DNA of 55,698 bases, taken from the IMG/VR virus record IMGVR_UViG_3300030329_001268, positions 1 to 55,698 of that record; one strand, 5' to 3'. Below are positions 38,555 to 48,771 of the stretch, one piece after another. Under the pieces are notes generated by a model. That model was given only the letters and a program-made list of their open reading frames with translations, did not search any database and was not told where the DNA came from. The first letter of the stretch is position 1; every line of letters starts with the position of its first letter. Made by a program: the position numbers and the translations under genes. This stretch comes from a virus.

Positions 38555-39033
38555 TATTTATCCTCTTTCTTATTACTTGCACCAAAGTAAAATGACACGA
38601 CAGCACTTGCCAGTCCGCCAAGATAACCTAGTACTAAGTTGATTAATGCCTCACTATTTTGCTCAGGAGGCTGTAGCGTTACTAGGAAGATATATCCTAA
38701 GAATCCACCTAGTACAGCAATACCCATAATGCGTGGTGTCCAGTCTCTACCAAACATCTTACGTGCATCTTGTTTATCTGCTGTTTCTAGCGCAAAAATA
38801 TCAACATCAAGTTCTTTCATTTGCGCTTCAAAACTTAACTCTGCTTTTTTAACTTCTGCTAATTGTTCAGGTGTTGCAGTCTGCATAGCCTTTTCAATTT
38901 CTTTTGGTTTTGTTCCACACCCTAATACACTTGCAATTACATTAGCAGCTTGACCACCTAACGGGCCACCTAGCGCAGAGCCAAGAGTAGGAGCAACTGC
39001 ACCCACTATATTTTTAATCATATTAAATTTCAT
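38554..39033 (-). CDS. Holin (3TM, GTA-type)
   Basis: A 159-aa protein. The N-terminal helix is Gly/Ala-rich (VGAVAPTLGSALGGPLGGQA), a charged helical hairpin follows (EKAMQTATPEQLAEVKKAEL), and then come two membrane segments (IMGIAVLGGFLGYIFLVTLQ; LVLGYLGGLASAVVSFYFGA). This is the layout of the 'holin of 3TMs' family. It forms holes in the inner membrane at the end of infection. No separate endolysin gene is seen near it. Confidence 0.78.
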   Translation of the reverse strand: MKFNMIKNIVGAVAPTLGSALGGPLGGQAANVIASVLGCGTKPKEIEKAMQTATPEQLAEVKKAELSFEAQMKELDVDIFALETADKQDARKMFGRDWTPRIMGIAVLGGFLGYIFLVTLQPPEQNSEALINLVLGYLGGLASAVVSFYFGASNKKEDK

Positions 39034-39181
39034 TTAGTGCCTCTTCTAATTGGTTCTCTTCAATTTCCTCATACATTAAACGAAAATGTTCTAAACTCAT
39101 AAAGGATAAATCTTGTCTAATTTGATGCCTTCTATAAATTTCGTATGCATTTCTAAGTTGTTCTTCTGTATATAATATCAT
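39023..39181 (-). CDS. Small helical protein (52 aa)
   Basis: Starts at ATG 39181 and overlaps the holin start by 11 bp. The sequence MILYTEEQLRNAYEIYRRHQ ... LSFMSLEHFRLMYEEIEENQ is two amphipathic helices with a highly charged C-terminus. No membrane segment. It may couple the giant virion protein gene to the lysis cluster. Function unknown. Confidence 0.6.
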   Translation of the reverse strand: MILYTEEQLRNAYEIYRRHQIRQDLSFMSLEHFRLMYEEIEENQLEEALNEI

Positions 39182-39197
39182 ATTATAGTCCGTATTT

Positions 39198-42100
39198 CTA
39201 GGCTGTCAATCTTTTTTGAATTTTATTTCTAAGTGTGTGTCCGCCTAAATATTTTTGTCTTCTTTGTTGTAGAATATTTACAAAGCCTCCTTGATTCCAT
39301 TTAAACACAGTGCCTGTTCCTTTTTCTTCTACGTTTTTAACTGCTGTATCAGTAAATTCGATAGTAAAATAACCCTCATCAGGCTGATAAAACTCTGGGT
39401 TAAATAATTCATCTTCTGGATCAAAATGTTTTCTTGTTACATTTGCACCCATTCTGTTTGCAATTTTTCTAGCAATCCTTGGAATTTTTACATCATATAA
39501 TAAGCCTTGAAATTTTCCATCCCCATAAACTCTTTTTTCTTTCAAAGGCATTGAGTGATTTACATCAGGCTCTAACGATTTAATATGATTTAAAAAATCT
39601 TTCATTTCTTTAAATCCTAAGTCTTCTTGAATTTGAGAAAACAACTCAGCAGTTTTTCTTGTTAGATACCTTGATGAATTACCTTGTTCTTTAAACGCTT
39701 CTAAGGCATCTACTATTTCTATATAATCAAAAGCCTGTCCTGTAGATATTTTTTCAAGACTATTAGGAACATATGCTTCTCCTGTAACAGAATCTCTTGC
39801 CATTATAGTAAAATCTTTAGCAGAATAATTCTGTTCTACTAATGCTTTTTTTGCTTCAGGAGGTGTTCTTCTAATAATAAACTCGTCTGTCATAAAGTAA
39901 TCTTTACCCCACCTAGCAGCAATATTAGAGCCTCTATTAAATACTACATATTGTTGTCCCTCATTTAAAGCCATTTCTATTGCTGTTTGTATTCCTTTGG
40001 CTATCCATTCATCGTTTGAAAAAGGAAGATAAGCATATTTTGCACCTGCCGAATTATCTCCTTCAAGAATGTCTGTATATTGTAGTTGTTTCTGTACTAT
40101 TTTATTTGTCTTTGAAGATATTTTTTTCTTAAATCCACCTACAGTTTCTATGCCAAGACTTGTCAAGTTTTCTACAATATTATCAAATCTTCCTGACGCT
40201 CTTTTATGTGCATTCATTGGGCTAGATGTTTCATCTTTTATCCATTCTTCAAAAATTTCATCACCATCGTAATCAACAATTTCACCCGAACCCCTTTGTT
40301 CTGCTTCAAACCATCCATCTAAGTCTTCTCCCTTTATAGGCTTTGTCCATCTGTTGAGTTGATTCCATTCTTGTGCAGCAATTTCTTTAAGTGCTTTTTC
40401 TAAAGGCATAGAATCATTAATATTAAACGCATCAAGTAAAAAACCAAGCCTGTGATATTGGTTTATTTCAGGCATAAGTCTTTTAGCAAAAGTTTCGTCA
40501 TCTGATGTTATATATGGGCCAGTGGGATTCACTCCTGGTTTGACTCGCTCATTATAAACTAAACCATAACGTAAATATATATATTTTTCCCATTTTGACC
40601 AACCTGAATCTGACTCATGCATCCAAGGCGCTCTTGAAAAACTAGACCATTCTTCACTAACCTCTCCACCTATAGGCATGATTTCTTTTATGCCTTCCAT
40701 TACTTCTTTTTCTACAGTATCTAACTCTCTTATGTCTCGTTGTGTAAGAACTCCTACTGTCTCTGCCTTCTGCCAAAAATCACTTTGAAGTTCATCTACA
40801 AATTTAGCATGAGCCATTTCGTATTCCATGCCCTTTTGTCTTCCAGTTATTAAATATCTATCATTAGTTAGTATATGATATAAATAAGGACTGTCCTCTT
40901 GTAATATTTCAGTATAATGGTTAGGAGGAATCATTCCTTTTAAACTTTGAGGATTGTCTATAGTTACTATAGTTTCTGCATAATTTGATCCTCCTGGTGT
41001 CATCTCATTTTTATGAATTATTTCAAACCCTCCACTGCCTTGAAAACCATACTCTTCAGGATACCATTCTCGTACATATTGTCTTAGTTGTACTTCTGCC
41101 TCTTGAAGATTAACATCCTCTATATATTCTACAACAGCATTCCTAGATCCAAATTCAGCATACTCTTCAGGTCCTGAATAGCCAGTTTTATTTTCATCTA
41201 CTAGAGAAAAGCCTCTTTCTTGATTACCAAAAAGATAAACGTTGTCTAACGTTTTTTGTGCTTCTATTAAACTTTCTTCATGAGCAGCATCCATTGCATC
41301 TTGAGTATTCTGTAAATTATACCTATAGTTTGGATTTTGAGCATATCTAATTCTTGATATATTATCAATAACTAGTTCTCCATAAGGATCATTTATATCA
41401 TGCATGTAATCTTTATATACTTTTTCATAAAACTCTATTGGAATATCATCTATTTTAAATCCTGCTCCTTTTCCTCCAGGACTTCCTTGTAACAAATTAA
41501 AAATTTCACTTATTCCTTCCATAGATTCATTTAGCATTTCTTGTTGACCGCCCAACTGCATCATGGCTTCTTGATGATCACCGCTTTGGGCCGTTCCTCT
41601 GTTTAGAAGTTTAAGGTTTTCTTGAGAATCTGCTATTAATCTATCTATTGTTGCAGCCTTCGTCCCTATTTCGTCAATGTATTGTTCAGAATTAAATTCC
41701 TTTGGAAGGTTTATCTCTTGTATATATTCTAAAATACCTTTTTTATTTTTAACATAGAAAAGATCTATAAGAAAATTTTTGGAATCTAGGCTCAGATTAA
41801 AGTTTTCAGCGACCTCACCTTGTATTCCTTTTTTTACACCTGACCTTTCTACCCTCTCTCTAAGATTAATTACAGTATCTATTATATCTTCACTATCTAT
41901 TATACTATAATCTGTTCCATCAATAGGATCTACTATCTGTGGTCTTGTTGGACGTTGTGAAGGATCAAACCCTTCTACGTCAGCAAAGACAGGTTCTTCA
42001 AATGCCTTGGTTTCTTTAAGAGAAGTCATTTTTAATTGGGGTTGGTTTTCTTTAATCAAATCTAACATTTCATATTTATCCATGTTAGATACATCCGTTT

Positions 42101-45100
42101 CTTTATTATAAAATATATTATCTATCCATTCTTTTTCTGTTTTACTTACAGCCTGTTTTCTTTTAGGACTGTATACATAATCTATTAATGCTTGACCTTT
42201 TAAATTTTCAGGTGCGCCTTCTAAAGTAGTCGCTGCTTTCATAGTTAATCCTTCTATATGCTTTACTCTGTCGTCTTCAATAAAACCTTTTCTTTTTTCT
42301 GAAAGTATTCTTTTTGTTTCTAAATCACTTAGCGTACCGCCATGTATTTCATCCATATCCGCAGTATCTAAAAAGTCTGTTTCTTTCTGTCTTTTTAATA
42401 GGTTTTTTAATATAGGATTAACAACAACACCTGCTCCTGCAAAACCAAGCCTTTCCATTTCTTGTTCATAAGGCATTCCTGTATATTTATTAATCATTTC
42501 TGAAGGTTCTATTTTTACATTAGAAACAGGAAAAGTATCAGAGATTTTACCCCCTTCAAATTTTTTCAGCCTGTCACTTGCTTTTCCTCTTATGGCTCTC
42601 ATAGCCTTTTCCATATTTAAACTAGGCGCTCTTCCGTCATCTATTACAGGAAGTTTTCTAAATTGATCTTCATAAGCAACTAGTATTCTTAAAAATTGTT
42701 GAGGTGTTGTGTGTTCAAACTTTAATTCTTGTACAATTCTTTCTTTCATTTTATCTGAAATACCTAAAGGAACATACATATTACTATTTAAAGAAGCCCT
42801 TTCTTCTTCTGTTATTCTTCCTGTATCTTCCATATACATTTCTAAAATATCATTTACTTTACCAATAGGCATTCCTGATTTAAATTCATCTCTATATAAA
42901 TTTATAGCGCCTTGATGAGCCAAGGAAAGAGTCTGATAATTAAAGTAATTATTTTTTTCTGCTTTTAAATATGCTTCAAGAAACTTTAATTCAGTCGTAT
43001 CTTTATTAATATTCTTTCCTATTTGTCTTTTAAACTCTTTATTGTTTGATGTATATCTTGAAAGTTTTGACACCAAAGAATTTTCTACATATTGTGGAGT
43101 TACTTTCTTCCATCTCAAGCCTGTAAAGTTTGCTATGAGTTCTGCTGTAGGATCAAGTTCTTGCCCTGAAGCAAGTACAGGATCGTCTGAGAAAGATTTA
43201 AATAATTTATCTAATTGTGGTGCAGCGCCCGGAACAAAAGATTTCATAACATGATAAATAGCCATTTGACTATTGTTAATTGATTTTTCTGCTAAGTCTC
43301 CTCCTTCAGAACTATCCCAACCATCAATCTTATCTCCGTGTTCAGTACTTCCTGCCATTGCTTTTCTTACATCTGTAATGGCTTCTGTTAATAATGCTTC
43401 ACTTGCAAAAGGTTCTAAAAATCTACTTATTCCTTCATAGGCTGCATTACCTATTATCTCTTGCATTTCTTTTTCAGTTTTATTTCCGTCTGCAAGTTCC
43501 ATTGCAGCAACTCTTATTGGCTCTTTTATAGTATCATAAGGATCTACATAACTAAAATTATTAACATACAAAACACCTTCAGAATCTCTATAGTATAAAC
43601 GTTTTGTATATTTAGCATAGTCTGCTTCTAATAGATGTCTAATTGCATCGTCTGTGTTATCGTCTGTTCCTGACATCATTTGTGTAGCACCACCTAACAT
43701 TTCTGATCCCAGTCCTGCTGAAACAGTCATCCCTGCCATTCGTTGATAACCTCTTCGTCTTATTACAGGATTATCAGACATTATTTCTTTTGCCCCAATA
43801 TGTAGAGCATGATAACTAGTTCTTACCATTTCAGCAGGGAAAGAAAAGAAATTACCTAAAGGAAGTTTTCTTAGCCATTTAATTCCTGGAGGAACTAAGT
43901 CATAGTTAGGAATAGTCATTCTTACTTTAAATGCTGCTTCAGCGTCAATGGCTGCTTGACTATAATTAGGGCCATATGCTGATCTTAAAGTTTTAATTTC
44001 TTTTTCAAAAGCAGCAATTTTAAATAAGTCATCTTCTGCAATGTACAGTTTTTGTACTTGTTGAGGTATTTTAGAAAGTTTAGAATCTGTTAATCTGCTT
44101 GTTACTCCTTCAATACCAAACTGTTCAGCATCATTTATAAGCGCTCTATAGTCTCCAACTTTTGCACTTGTATTAACAATACCAAGACTATGGTATCTTT
44201 CATACCTAGCAATTTTTTCTGCATCATTTTCTTTTACTAGAAATTTAAAAGCGTCTACATTTTCTTCAGAAAAAGGATTCATTCCATTTGCTAACATAAA
44301 CATAGCACCGCCCATAGTATTTCTTAAATGAGTAATGTGATTAAACACTGTTTTAGAGGCTTGAGCATATCCTTTGCCTTGTAAATAATATCCGTAGGCT
44401 TTCATCATATTACTTTTCCAACGAGGCTGTTCTCTAAATATTCTATGTACACCTTTAGTAGTCCATTTTCCAGTCAATGCTCCCATTTTAGGATCAGTAA
44501 TTTGTTTCATTCCGGGCTGTCTTGTACTATGAAAATATATTCCTTTTCCTAATTCCCAAGCATTTGTCATAAACCTGTCTGTTTCTATAGCATCTGAAAG
44601 TTTTGTTAAAGATGTAAATACATTTCCTCTAACATCATCTGTTCTTCCAAGTAACTGTTGTACTTCTTTAGGAAAATCTTTTCTTGCTTTCATTGATCCT
44701 GTTAATCTTCCATGTATTTTTTCTACATATTGAAAAACATTTTCAGCTGCTTCTTTATCTCCTACAATGCCTTCAACTGTTGCTTTAGCATTTTTTGATA
44801 TAGCCTCATCTACAGGAGTACGCACTCCGTCTAATTCAATAACATTTTTACCTTGGTATTTTGTTATTTCAAATTTTTGACCATCAAGAGTTAAGAATCT
44901 TTTATTTAAATCTTTATCCACACTAATATTTTTTCTTATTTCTTTTTCAAAATAAGTTTGTGCTTCTAGTATGTGTTCTAAAGGAGGCTTATATCCTGTG
45001 CTGTATTTTAACCACGATCTTCTAAGGTACTTTCCTAAGTTGCTACCAATAACTTCTTTTACTTCATCAGGAACATACTCACTTTGCATATATAGTTTAC

Positions 45101-47390
45101 TTAACTCGTCTTGTTGATTACGAATTGCGAGTGCGTCTTTTTGTAAACTTTTAGGAAGATCTTTAAGTTCTACTTTATAAGGTGCAAAATCAGGATCTAA
45201 ATAATAATTTAATTGTGTAATTAATTCTTCTTTTCTTAGTTCTTTTCTTTTTGCCAAATCTCTCGAAATAAAATCAGGTTCTATTACATCTAAGTAAGGA
45301 GTTCCTATCCAAGGAGCATCATCTCCTTTCATTCTAGCAACTAAACTGTCAATACTTTTTTCAAGATTTACTACATGTCGTTCTGCGTTGCTTTGCCATG
45401 CTCTTTTTACTCTGTTAGTTTCTTGTATTAAGTCAAATAGTTTTGGAGTATAGTTTCCTCTTGACCTAAATATTTGTCCTCCTACCCATTGATAAGCATT
45501 TCTTTTCATTACATTATTCCAAGCACCCCAATCTTCTTTACCAAGACCTGCCATTTGCCAACCATGTCTTAACTCTTCAGGATCTTCAACAAACTTTTTA
45601 GGATCAGGCTTTCCTTTTTCTTTTTCTGCTCCAAACAAATCCATTTGTTTTTGTTCATCAGGAGTCTTTGCCAGTTGTTTTTCACCATACACAGTTTTAG
45701 CACTTACATGTGTGTTATATTCTGCAAGTAATTCAGGGTTTTCTTTTATTGATTCTCTGAAACCACGTAGTCTTTTCATTACTGCATCTTTTGCAGGTTT
45801 TAATCCTTTCTCCCATCCTGGCTGAATCGTTGTTTTATAAACTCCAAGTCCTAATAAATTTAATAAAGAACCTTCTACTAAGACACCTACTCTTGCTTCA
45901 AGTTGTGGCGAATCTTCTTGTGCAGCTAGGTATTGCATAAGATCATTTTTTTGTTCTTCGTCTGCGTATGCTCCTATCATATTAAATAGGCGGTCTTCTC
46001 TATATATATCCCAACCTGTTTGTTCTCCTAAAAGTGCAGCCACATTTCCTTTCATCCATTTATAAGCCCTTTTTCCTTTCTCTGACTTAATCATTTTTTT
46101 ACCTACATCAGGAAGAGCCTTGTACCATCCTGCTATATTTGCTGCAAGAGAAGATACATCAGAAATCATTTCTCCTCCCCAATAAGTAGGCTTTTTTAAT
46201 CTTAAAGAACGAATACCATCTCGCATATAAGTTTCTACATTTTCTTCACCAAACAAAACTTTTCCCATTTCAATATTCATATCACTAAATATTTGTTTAG
46301 GAAGATAATCGTCTACACCTTTTTTCCCTTTGCTTATTTGTTCTCTTATGTATGGTGATAACTCTTCATAATCTGAACTAGAAACCATCTCGCTATACAA
46401 ATCCATACTACTTGTACTTGGACCATCTCTCATAAGTCTATTGTTTGAGTTACCTGCTGTATTAAAAACATGATCACCAACTCTGCGAGGATTGTCAAGT
46501 TGTGAAATATCTTCTTCTGCATCGTATCTTCTAAAACTTGTTGCAGCAAGTAAGTCTTTTATTGATTCTTTATCGTAACCATTTTCTCTTAATGTCAGTT
46601 CTAATTGTCCTGTATTCATAGCAAGAGCAATAGCATCATATCCCATTTGTAATTGTTCTTCAGATATTTCTTCAAACACTCTGCCATCTTTTGTTACAGG
46701 AGAATATTGATCTTTACCAAGTAAAAGACCAATAAAAGTATCTTCTTTTTGATTAAAATTTTGACCTTTTTCGTCAAACAAATCATTTTGTACTATGCCT
46801 AAACGATTTAATACAGAAGAAGCAACCAAGGCTCGACCAATCTTTCCTTCTCCTTCTGCTTCAGCCACGACAAGACGAGCCAACATTTCTTCATCAGAAA
46901 TTTGCCTGTCGTCAAATACAATGGTTTTTTCTTTGGATAGGGCTACCTTAGGAATAAAGGTTCCATCTTTCTGTGATTTTGAAAGAAAAGGCGCTGTTGT
47001 ATAAGCAGAAGCAAGAACCATATAAGGATCTACAGTCTTCCAATTGGGAACAAACAAATCTATCATGCTGTTAGAAAAATTAGCGGCAGCAGGACCAAGT
47101 GTTCTTGCGGTATTATCCCAAAAACCTACTTTTTCTTTTTGAACTACACTTTCTTTAGGAGCAGAAAGTTCTATATCTTGTACCAACTCATTTACAAATT
47201 CTTCATCTTGAGATGAGGCAGTTTCTAAACCTAAAAATTTTTTGTAGCCATTTAAATCTCCATGTTCTTTATCTATATCATTTTTGTATTGAGAATAATA
47301 TTGATCTACAAGATCATGATCATTTATATCTTTAAGTTGAGGATACTTTTTTTTGTATTCTTGTATGTTTGTCAACAAAGAATCAGTCAT
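39198..47390 (-). CDS. Giant virion/ejection protein with SleB-like hydrolase and polyvalent-protein domains (2730 aa)
   Basis: The largest gene here. Around residues 160-320 is a SleB/Hydrolase_2-like wall hydrolase: SDEEMLARLVVAEAEGEGKI, GRALVASSVLNRLG, DQYSPVTKDGRVFEE. This is the usual position for a murein-degrading domain in ejection proteins, as in T7 gp16. The middle is long and helical. Near residue 2200 is KFVDELQSDFWQK and near 2477 is GIQTAIEMALNEGQQYVVFN. This pair recurs in large phage polyvalent proteins ('EIQSDW...' domain). It probably enters the host with the DNA and opens the cell wall. It is about twice the size of T7 gp16. The ribosome site is a weak AAAAGG. Confidence 0.75.
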   Translation of the reverse strand: MTDSLLTNIQEYKKKYPQLKDINDHDLVDQYYSQYKNDIDKEHGDLNGYKKFLGLETASSQDEEFVNELVQDIELSAPKESVVQKEKVGFWDNTARTLGPAAANFSNSMIDLFVPNWKTVDPYMVLASAYTTAPFLSKSQKDGTFIPKVALSKEKTIVFDDRQISDEEMLARLVVAEAEGEGKIGRALVASSVLNRLGIVQNDLFDEKGQNFNQKEDTFIGLLLGKDQYSPVTKDGRVFEEISEEQLQMGYDAIALAMNTGQLELTLRENGYDKESIKDLLAATSFRRYDAEEDISQLDNPRRVGDHVFNTAGNSNNRLMRDGPSTSSMDLYSEMVSSSDYEELSPYIREQISKGKKGVDDYLPKQIFSDMNIEMGKVLFGEENVETYMRDGIRSLRLKKPTYWGGEMISDVSSLAANIAGWYKALPDVGKKMIKSEKGKRAYKWMKGNVAALLGEQTGWDIYREDRLFNMIGAYADEEQKNDLMQYLAAQEDSPQLEARVGVLVEGSLLNLLGLGVYKTTIQPGWEKGLKPAKDAVMKRLRGFRESIKENPELLAEYNTHVSAKTVYGEKQLAKTPDEQKQMDLFGAEKEKGKPDPKKFVEDPEELRHGWQMAGLGKEDWGAWNNVMKRNAYQWVGGQIFRSRGNYTPKLFDLIQETNRVKRAWQSNAERHVVNLEKSIDSLVARMKGDDAPWIGTPYLDVIEPDFISRDLAKRKELRKEELITQLNYYLDPDFAPYKVELKDLPKSLQKDALAIRNQQDELSKLYMQSEYVPDEVKEVIGSNLGKYLRRSWLKYSTGYKPPLEHILEAQTYFEKEIRKNISVDKDLNKRFLTLDGQKFEITKYQGKNVIELDGVRTPVDEAISKNAKATVEGIVGDKEAAENVFQYVEKIHGRLTGSMKARKDFPKEVQQLLGRTDDVRGNVFTSLTKLSDAIETDRFMTNAWELGKGIYFHSTRQPGMKQITDPKMGALTGKWTTKGVHRIFREQPRWKSNMMKAYGYYLQGKGYAQASKTVFNHITHLRNTMGGAMFMLANGMNPFSEENVDAFKFLVKENDAEKIARYERYHSLGIVNTSAKVGDYRALINDAEQFGIEGVTSRLTDSKLSKIPQQVQKLYIAEDDLFKIAAFEKEIKTLRSAYGPNYSQAAIDAEAAFKVRMTIPNYDLVPPGIKWLRKLPLGNFFSFPAEMVRTSYHALHIGAKEIMSDNPVIRRRGYQRMAGMTVSAGLGSEMLGGATQMMSGTDDNTDDAIRHLLEADYAKYTKRLYYRDSEGVLYVNNFSYVDPYDTIKEPIRVAAMELADGNKTEKEMQEIIGNAAYEGISRFLEPFASEALLTEAITDVRKAMAGSTEHGDKIDGWDSSEGGDLAEKSINNSQMAIYHVMKSFVPGAAPQLDKLFKSFSDDPVLASGQELDPTAELIANFTGLRWKKVTPQYVENSLVSKLSRYTSNNKEFKRQIGKNINKDTTELKFLEAYLKAEKNNYFNYQTLSLAHQGAINLYRDEFKSGMPIGKVNDILEMYMEDTGRITEEERASLNSNMYVPLGISDKMKERIVQELKFEHTTPQQFLRILVAYEDQFRKLPVIDDGRAPSLNMEKAMRAIRGKASDRLKKFEGGKISDTFPVSNVKIEPSEMINKYTGMPYEQEMERLGFAGAGVVVNPILKNLLKRQKETDFLDTADMDEIHGGTLSDLETKRILSEKRKGFIEDDRVKHIEGLTMKAATTLEGAPENLKGQALIDYVYSPKRKQAVSKTEKEWIDNIFYNKETDVSNMDKYEMLDLIKENQPQLKMTSLKETKAFEEPVFADVEGFDPSQRPTRPQIVDPIDGTDYSIIDSEDIIDTVINLRERVERSGVKKGIQGEVAENFNLSLDSKNFLIDLFYVKNKKGILEYIQEINLPKEFNSEQYIDEIGTKAATIDRLIADSQENLKLLNRGTAQSGDHQEAMMQLGGQQEMLNESMEGISEIFNLLQGSPGGKGAGFKIDDIPIEFYEKVYKDYMHDINDPYGELVIDNISRIRYAQNPNYRYNLQNTQDAMDAAHEESLIEAQKTLDNVYLFGNQERGFSLVDENKTGYSGPEEYAEFGSRNAVVEYIEDVNLQEAEVQLRQYVREWYPEEYGFQGSGGFEIIHKNEMTPGGSNYAETIVTIDNPQSLKGMIPPNHYTEILQEDSPYLYHILTNDRYLITGRQKGMEYEMAHAKFVDELQSDFWQKAETVGVLTQRDIRELDTVEKEVMEGIKEIMPIGGEVSEEWSSFSRAPWMHESDSGWSKWEKYIYLRYGLVYNERVKPGVNPTGPYITSDDETFAKRLMPEINQYHRLGFLLDAFNINDSMPLEKALKEIAAQEWNQLNRWTKPIKGEDLDGWFEAEQRGSGEIVDYDGDEIFEEWIKDETSSPMNAHKRASGRFDNIVENLTSLGIETVGGFKKKISSKTNKIVQKQLQYTDILEGDNSAGAKYAYLPFSNDEWIAKGIQTAIEMALNEGQQYVVFNRGSNIAARWGKDYFMTDEFIIRRTPPEAKKALVEQNYSAKDFTIMARDSVTGEAYVPNSLEKISTGQAFDYIEIVDALEAFKEQGNSSRYLTRKTAELFSQIQEDLGFKEMKDFLNHIKSLEPDVNHSMPLKEKRVYGDGKFQGLLYDVKIPRIARKIANRMGANVTRKHFDPEDELFNPEFYQPDEGYFTIEFTDTAVKNVEEKGTGTVFKWNQGGFVNILQQRRQKYLGGHTLRNKIQKRLTA

Positions 47391-47408
47391 ATTTTAAAAC
47401 CTTTTAAT

Positions 47409-48770
47409 TTAGTTTTTTGGTAAATTTCCGGGATACACAACAGATTGAGGAAGGTTCTGTTTTCCTTCAATAATAGACTCTACAAACTGTTCTCTAGTCA
47501 TATCAGATGCAATGCCTAATAGTTCTAGTTCTCCAACACTATTATAAATATTCCATAAACTAGTATAATATTCTTCTGATTCTCTTTTGTCAGTAAAATC
47601 CCATGTTTTCTTTTTCGCTAACTCGGCAGCTCTATCAAAAAGATAGTCTTGTACTTTTGCTTGATAACTATTGTCTTCTTCTTTTCGTTGTAAAAAATCA
47701 GCGTTTGCTGCAGTTTCAGTCCATAACTCTTCTAGTACTTGAGCATTTTTAGTTTCTGACTCATTCCAAGCAGTGTAAAATGCTTCTTGTCCTTCAGGAG
47801 TAAAGACAGTTGATACTGCTTCAAACATGTCAACTGTAAAAGTAATAGGAAGTTTTCCTTTTCCAACTGGAGTAATTTCAGGTGTATCATCAACAGAACC
47901 ATCTGCATATTCTATACGCTTTCTATAACTTTGCATTGTTACTTTTTGTCCAGTTTCTTGATCTATCTTGTCAAAATATTCAATATTACTAAAAGTTGTT
48001 TTTACTATTTTTTTGTCGGTCTTTGCAATTTTTGTAGCAAGTTCTTGATCTCCTGATCCACCATCTTCTAAAGCAACTTGTAAAGCAGCTTTAAAAGATC
48101 TCATGTCATCAAAAACTTTTCCTTCTAAGTTTTCTAACGTAATTTCTTTTCCTTTTTGATCTGCTACATCATTGCCTAAAATACGACTTCCTACTCTTTT
48201 AAGTTTTTGCCATCCATACTGTGCTATGTTTTGAGGAACGTCATAGTCTTTTTCTATCCTTGCTTTTAAATCTTCCATAGTAAGACCTGAAATACCTCTT
48301 GCAGATTCAACAAGATTCATCCATTCTATTTTTTCCATTTCTGCATTTTTTTTAGCCTGTTCCATGATCCACGCAGAAGCAGTTCCCATAGTACTCTTTC
48401 CTTGTCTTTCAAATGCTGTTGCAAGTTTATTATATTCTTGATCATAAAAATGTTCATCATAAGATTTTCCTGAATCTACAATGGCTTGGTTTTGTTGTAT
48501 AACACTTTTAGAATTATCTAATACAGTCTGCATATTTCCATATGTTGTTGTATTTGAATTATGAAAATCATTTACTACACCATCTAAAAGCCAACCACCT
48601 ACTTCTCCTATAATCATCGCTTTTGTTAATTTGTCTTCTCTATCTTCTTTACGTTTCATTAATTCTTCTGAACGTTTTACTTGTCTATCTAAAAGAGCGA
48701 CACCAAAAGATGATGATGTGCCAGGACCAGATCCTTGTACTCCGCTATAACTATTATTTCCGTTTGCCAT
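47409..48770 (-). CDS. Predicted internal virion protein (453 aa)
   Basis: An acidic, mostly helical protein. It opens with Gly/Ser-rich MANGNNSYSGVQGSGPGTSS, then a helix DRQVKRSEELMKRKEDREDK and a hydrophobic AMIIGEVGGWLLDGVV stretch that could meet a membrane. Later parts are helical with short strands. Its position between the giant ejection protein and other internal proteins suggests a core or ejection role, like T7 gp15. No family recognised. Confidence 0.55.
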   Translation of the reverse strand: MANGNNSYSGVQGSGPGTSSSFGVALLDRQVKRSEELMKRKEDREDKLTKAMIIGEVGGWLLDGVVNDFHNSNTTTYGNMQTVLDNSKSVIQQNQAIVDSGKSYDEHFYDQEYNKLATAFERQGKSTMGTASAWIMEQAKKNAEMEKIEWMNLVESARGISGLTMEDLKARIEKDYDVPQNIAQYGWQKLKRVGSRILGNDVADQKGKEITLENLEGKVFDDMRSFKAALQVALEDGGSGDQELATKIAKTDKKIVKTTFSNIEYFDKIDQETGQKVTMQSYRKRIEYADGSVDDTPEITPVGKGKLPITFTVDMFEAVSTVFTPEGQEAFYTAWNESETKNAQVLEELWTETAANADFLQRKEEDNSYQAKVQDYLFDRAAELAKKKTWDFTDKRESEEYYTSLWNIYNSVGELELLGIASDMTREQFVESIIEGKQNLPQSVVYPGNLPKN

Positions 48771-48771
48771 T

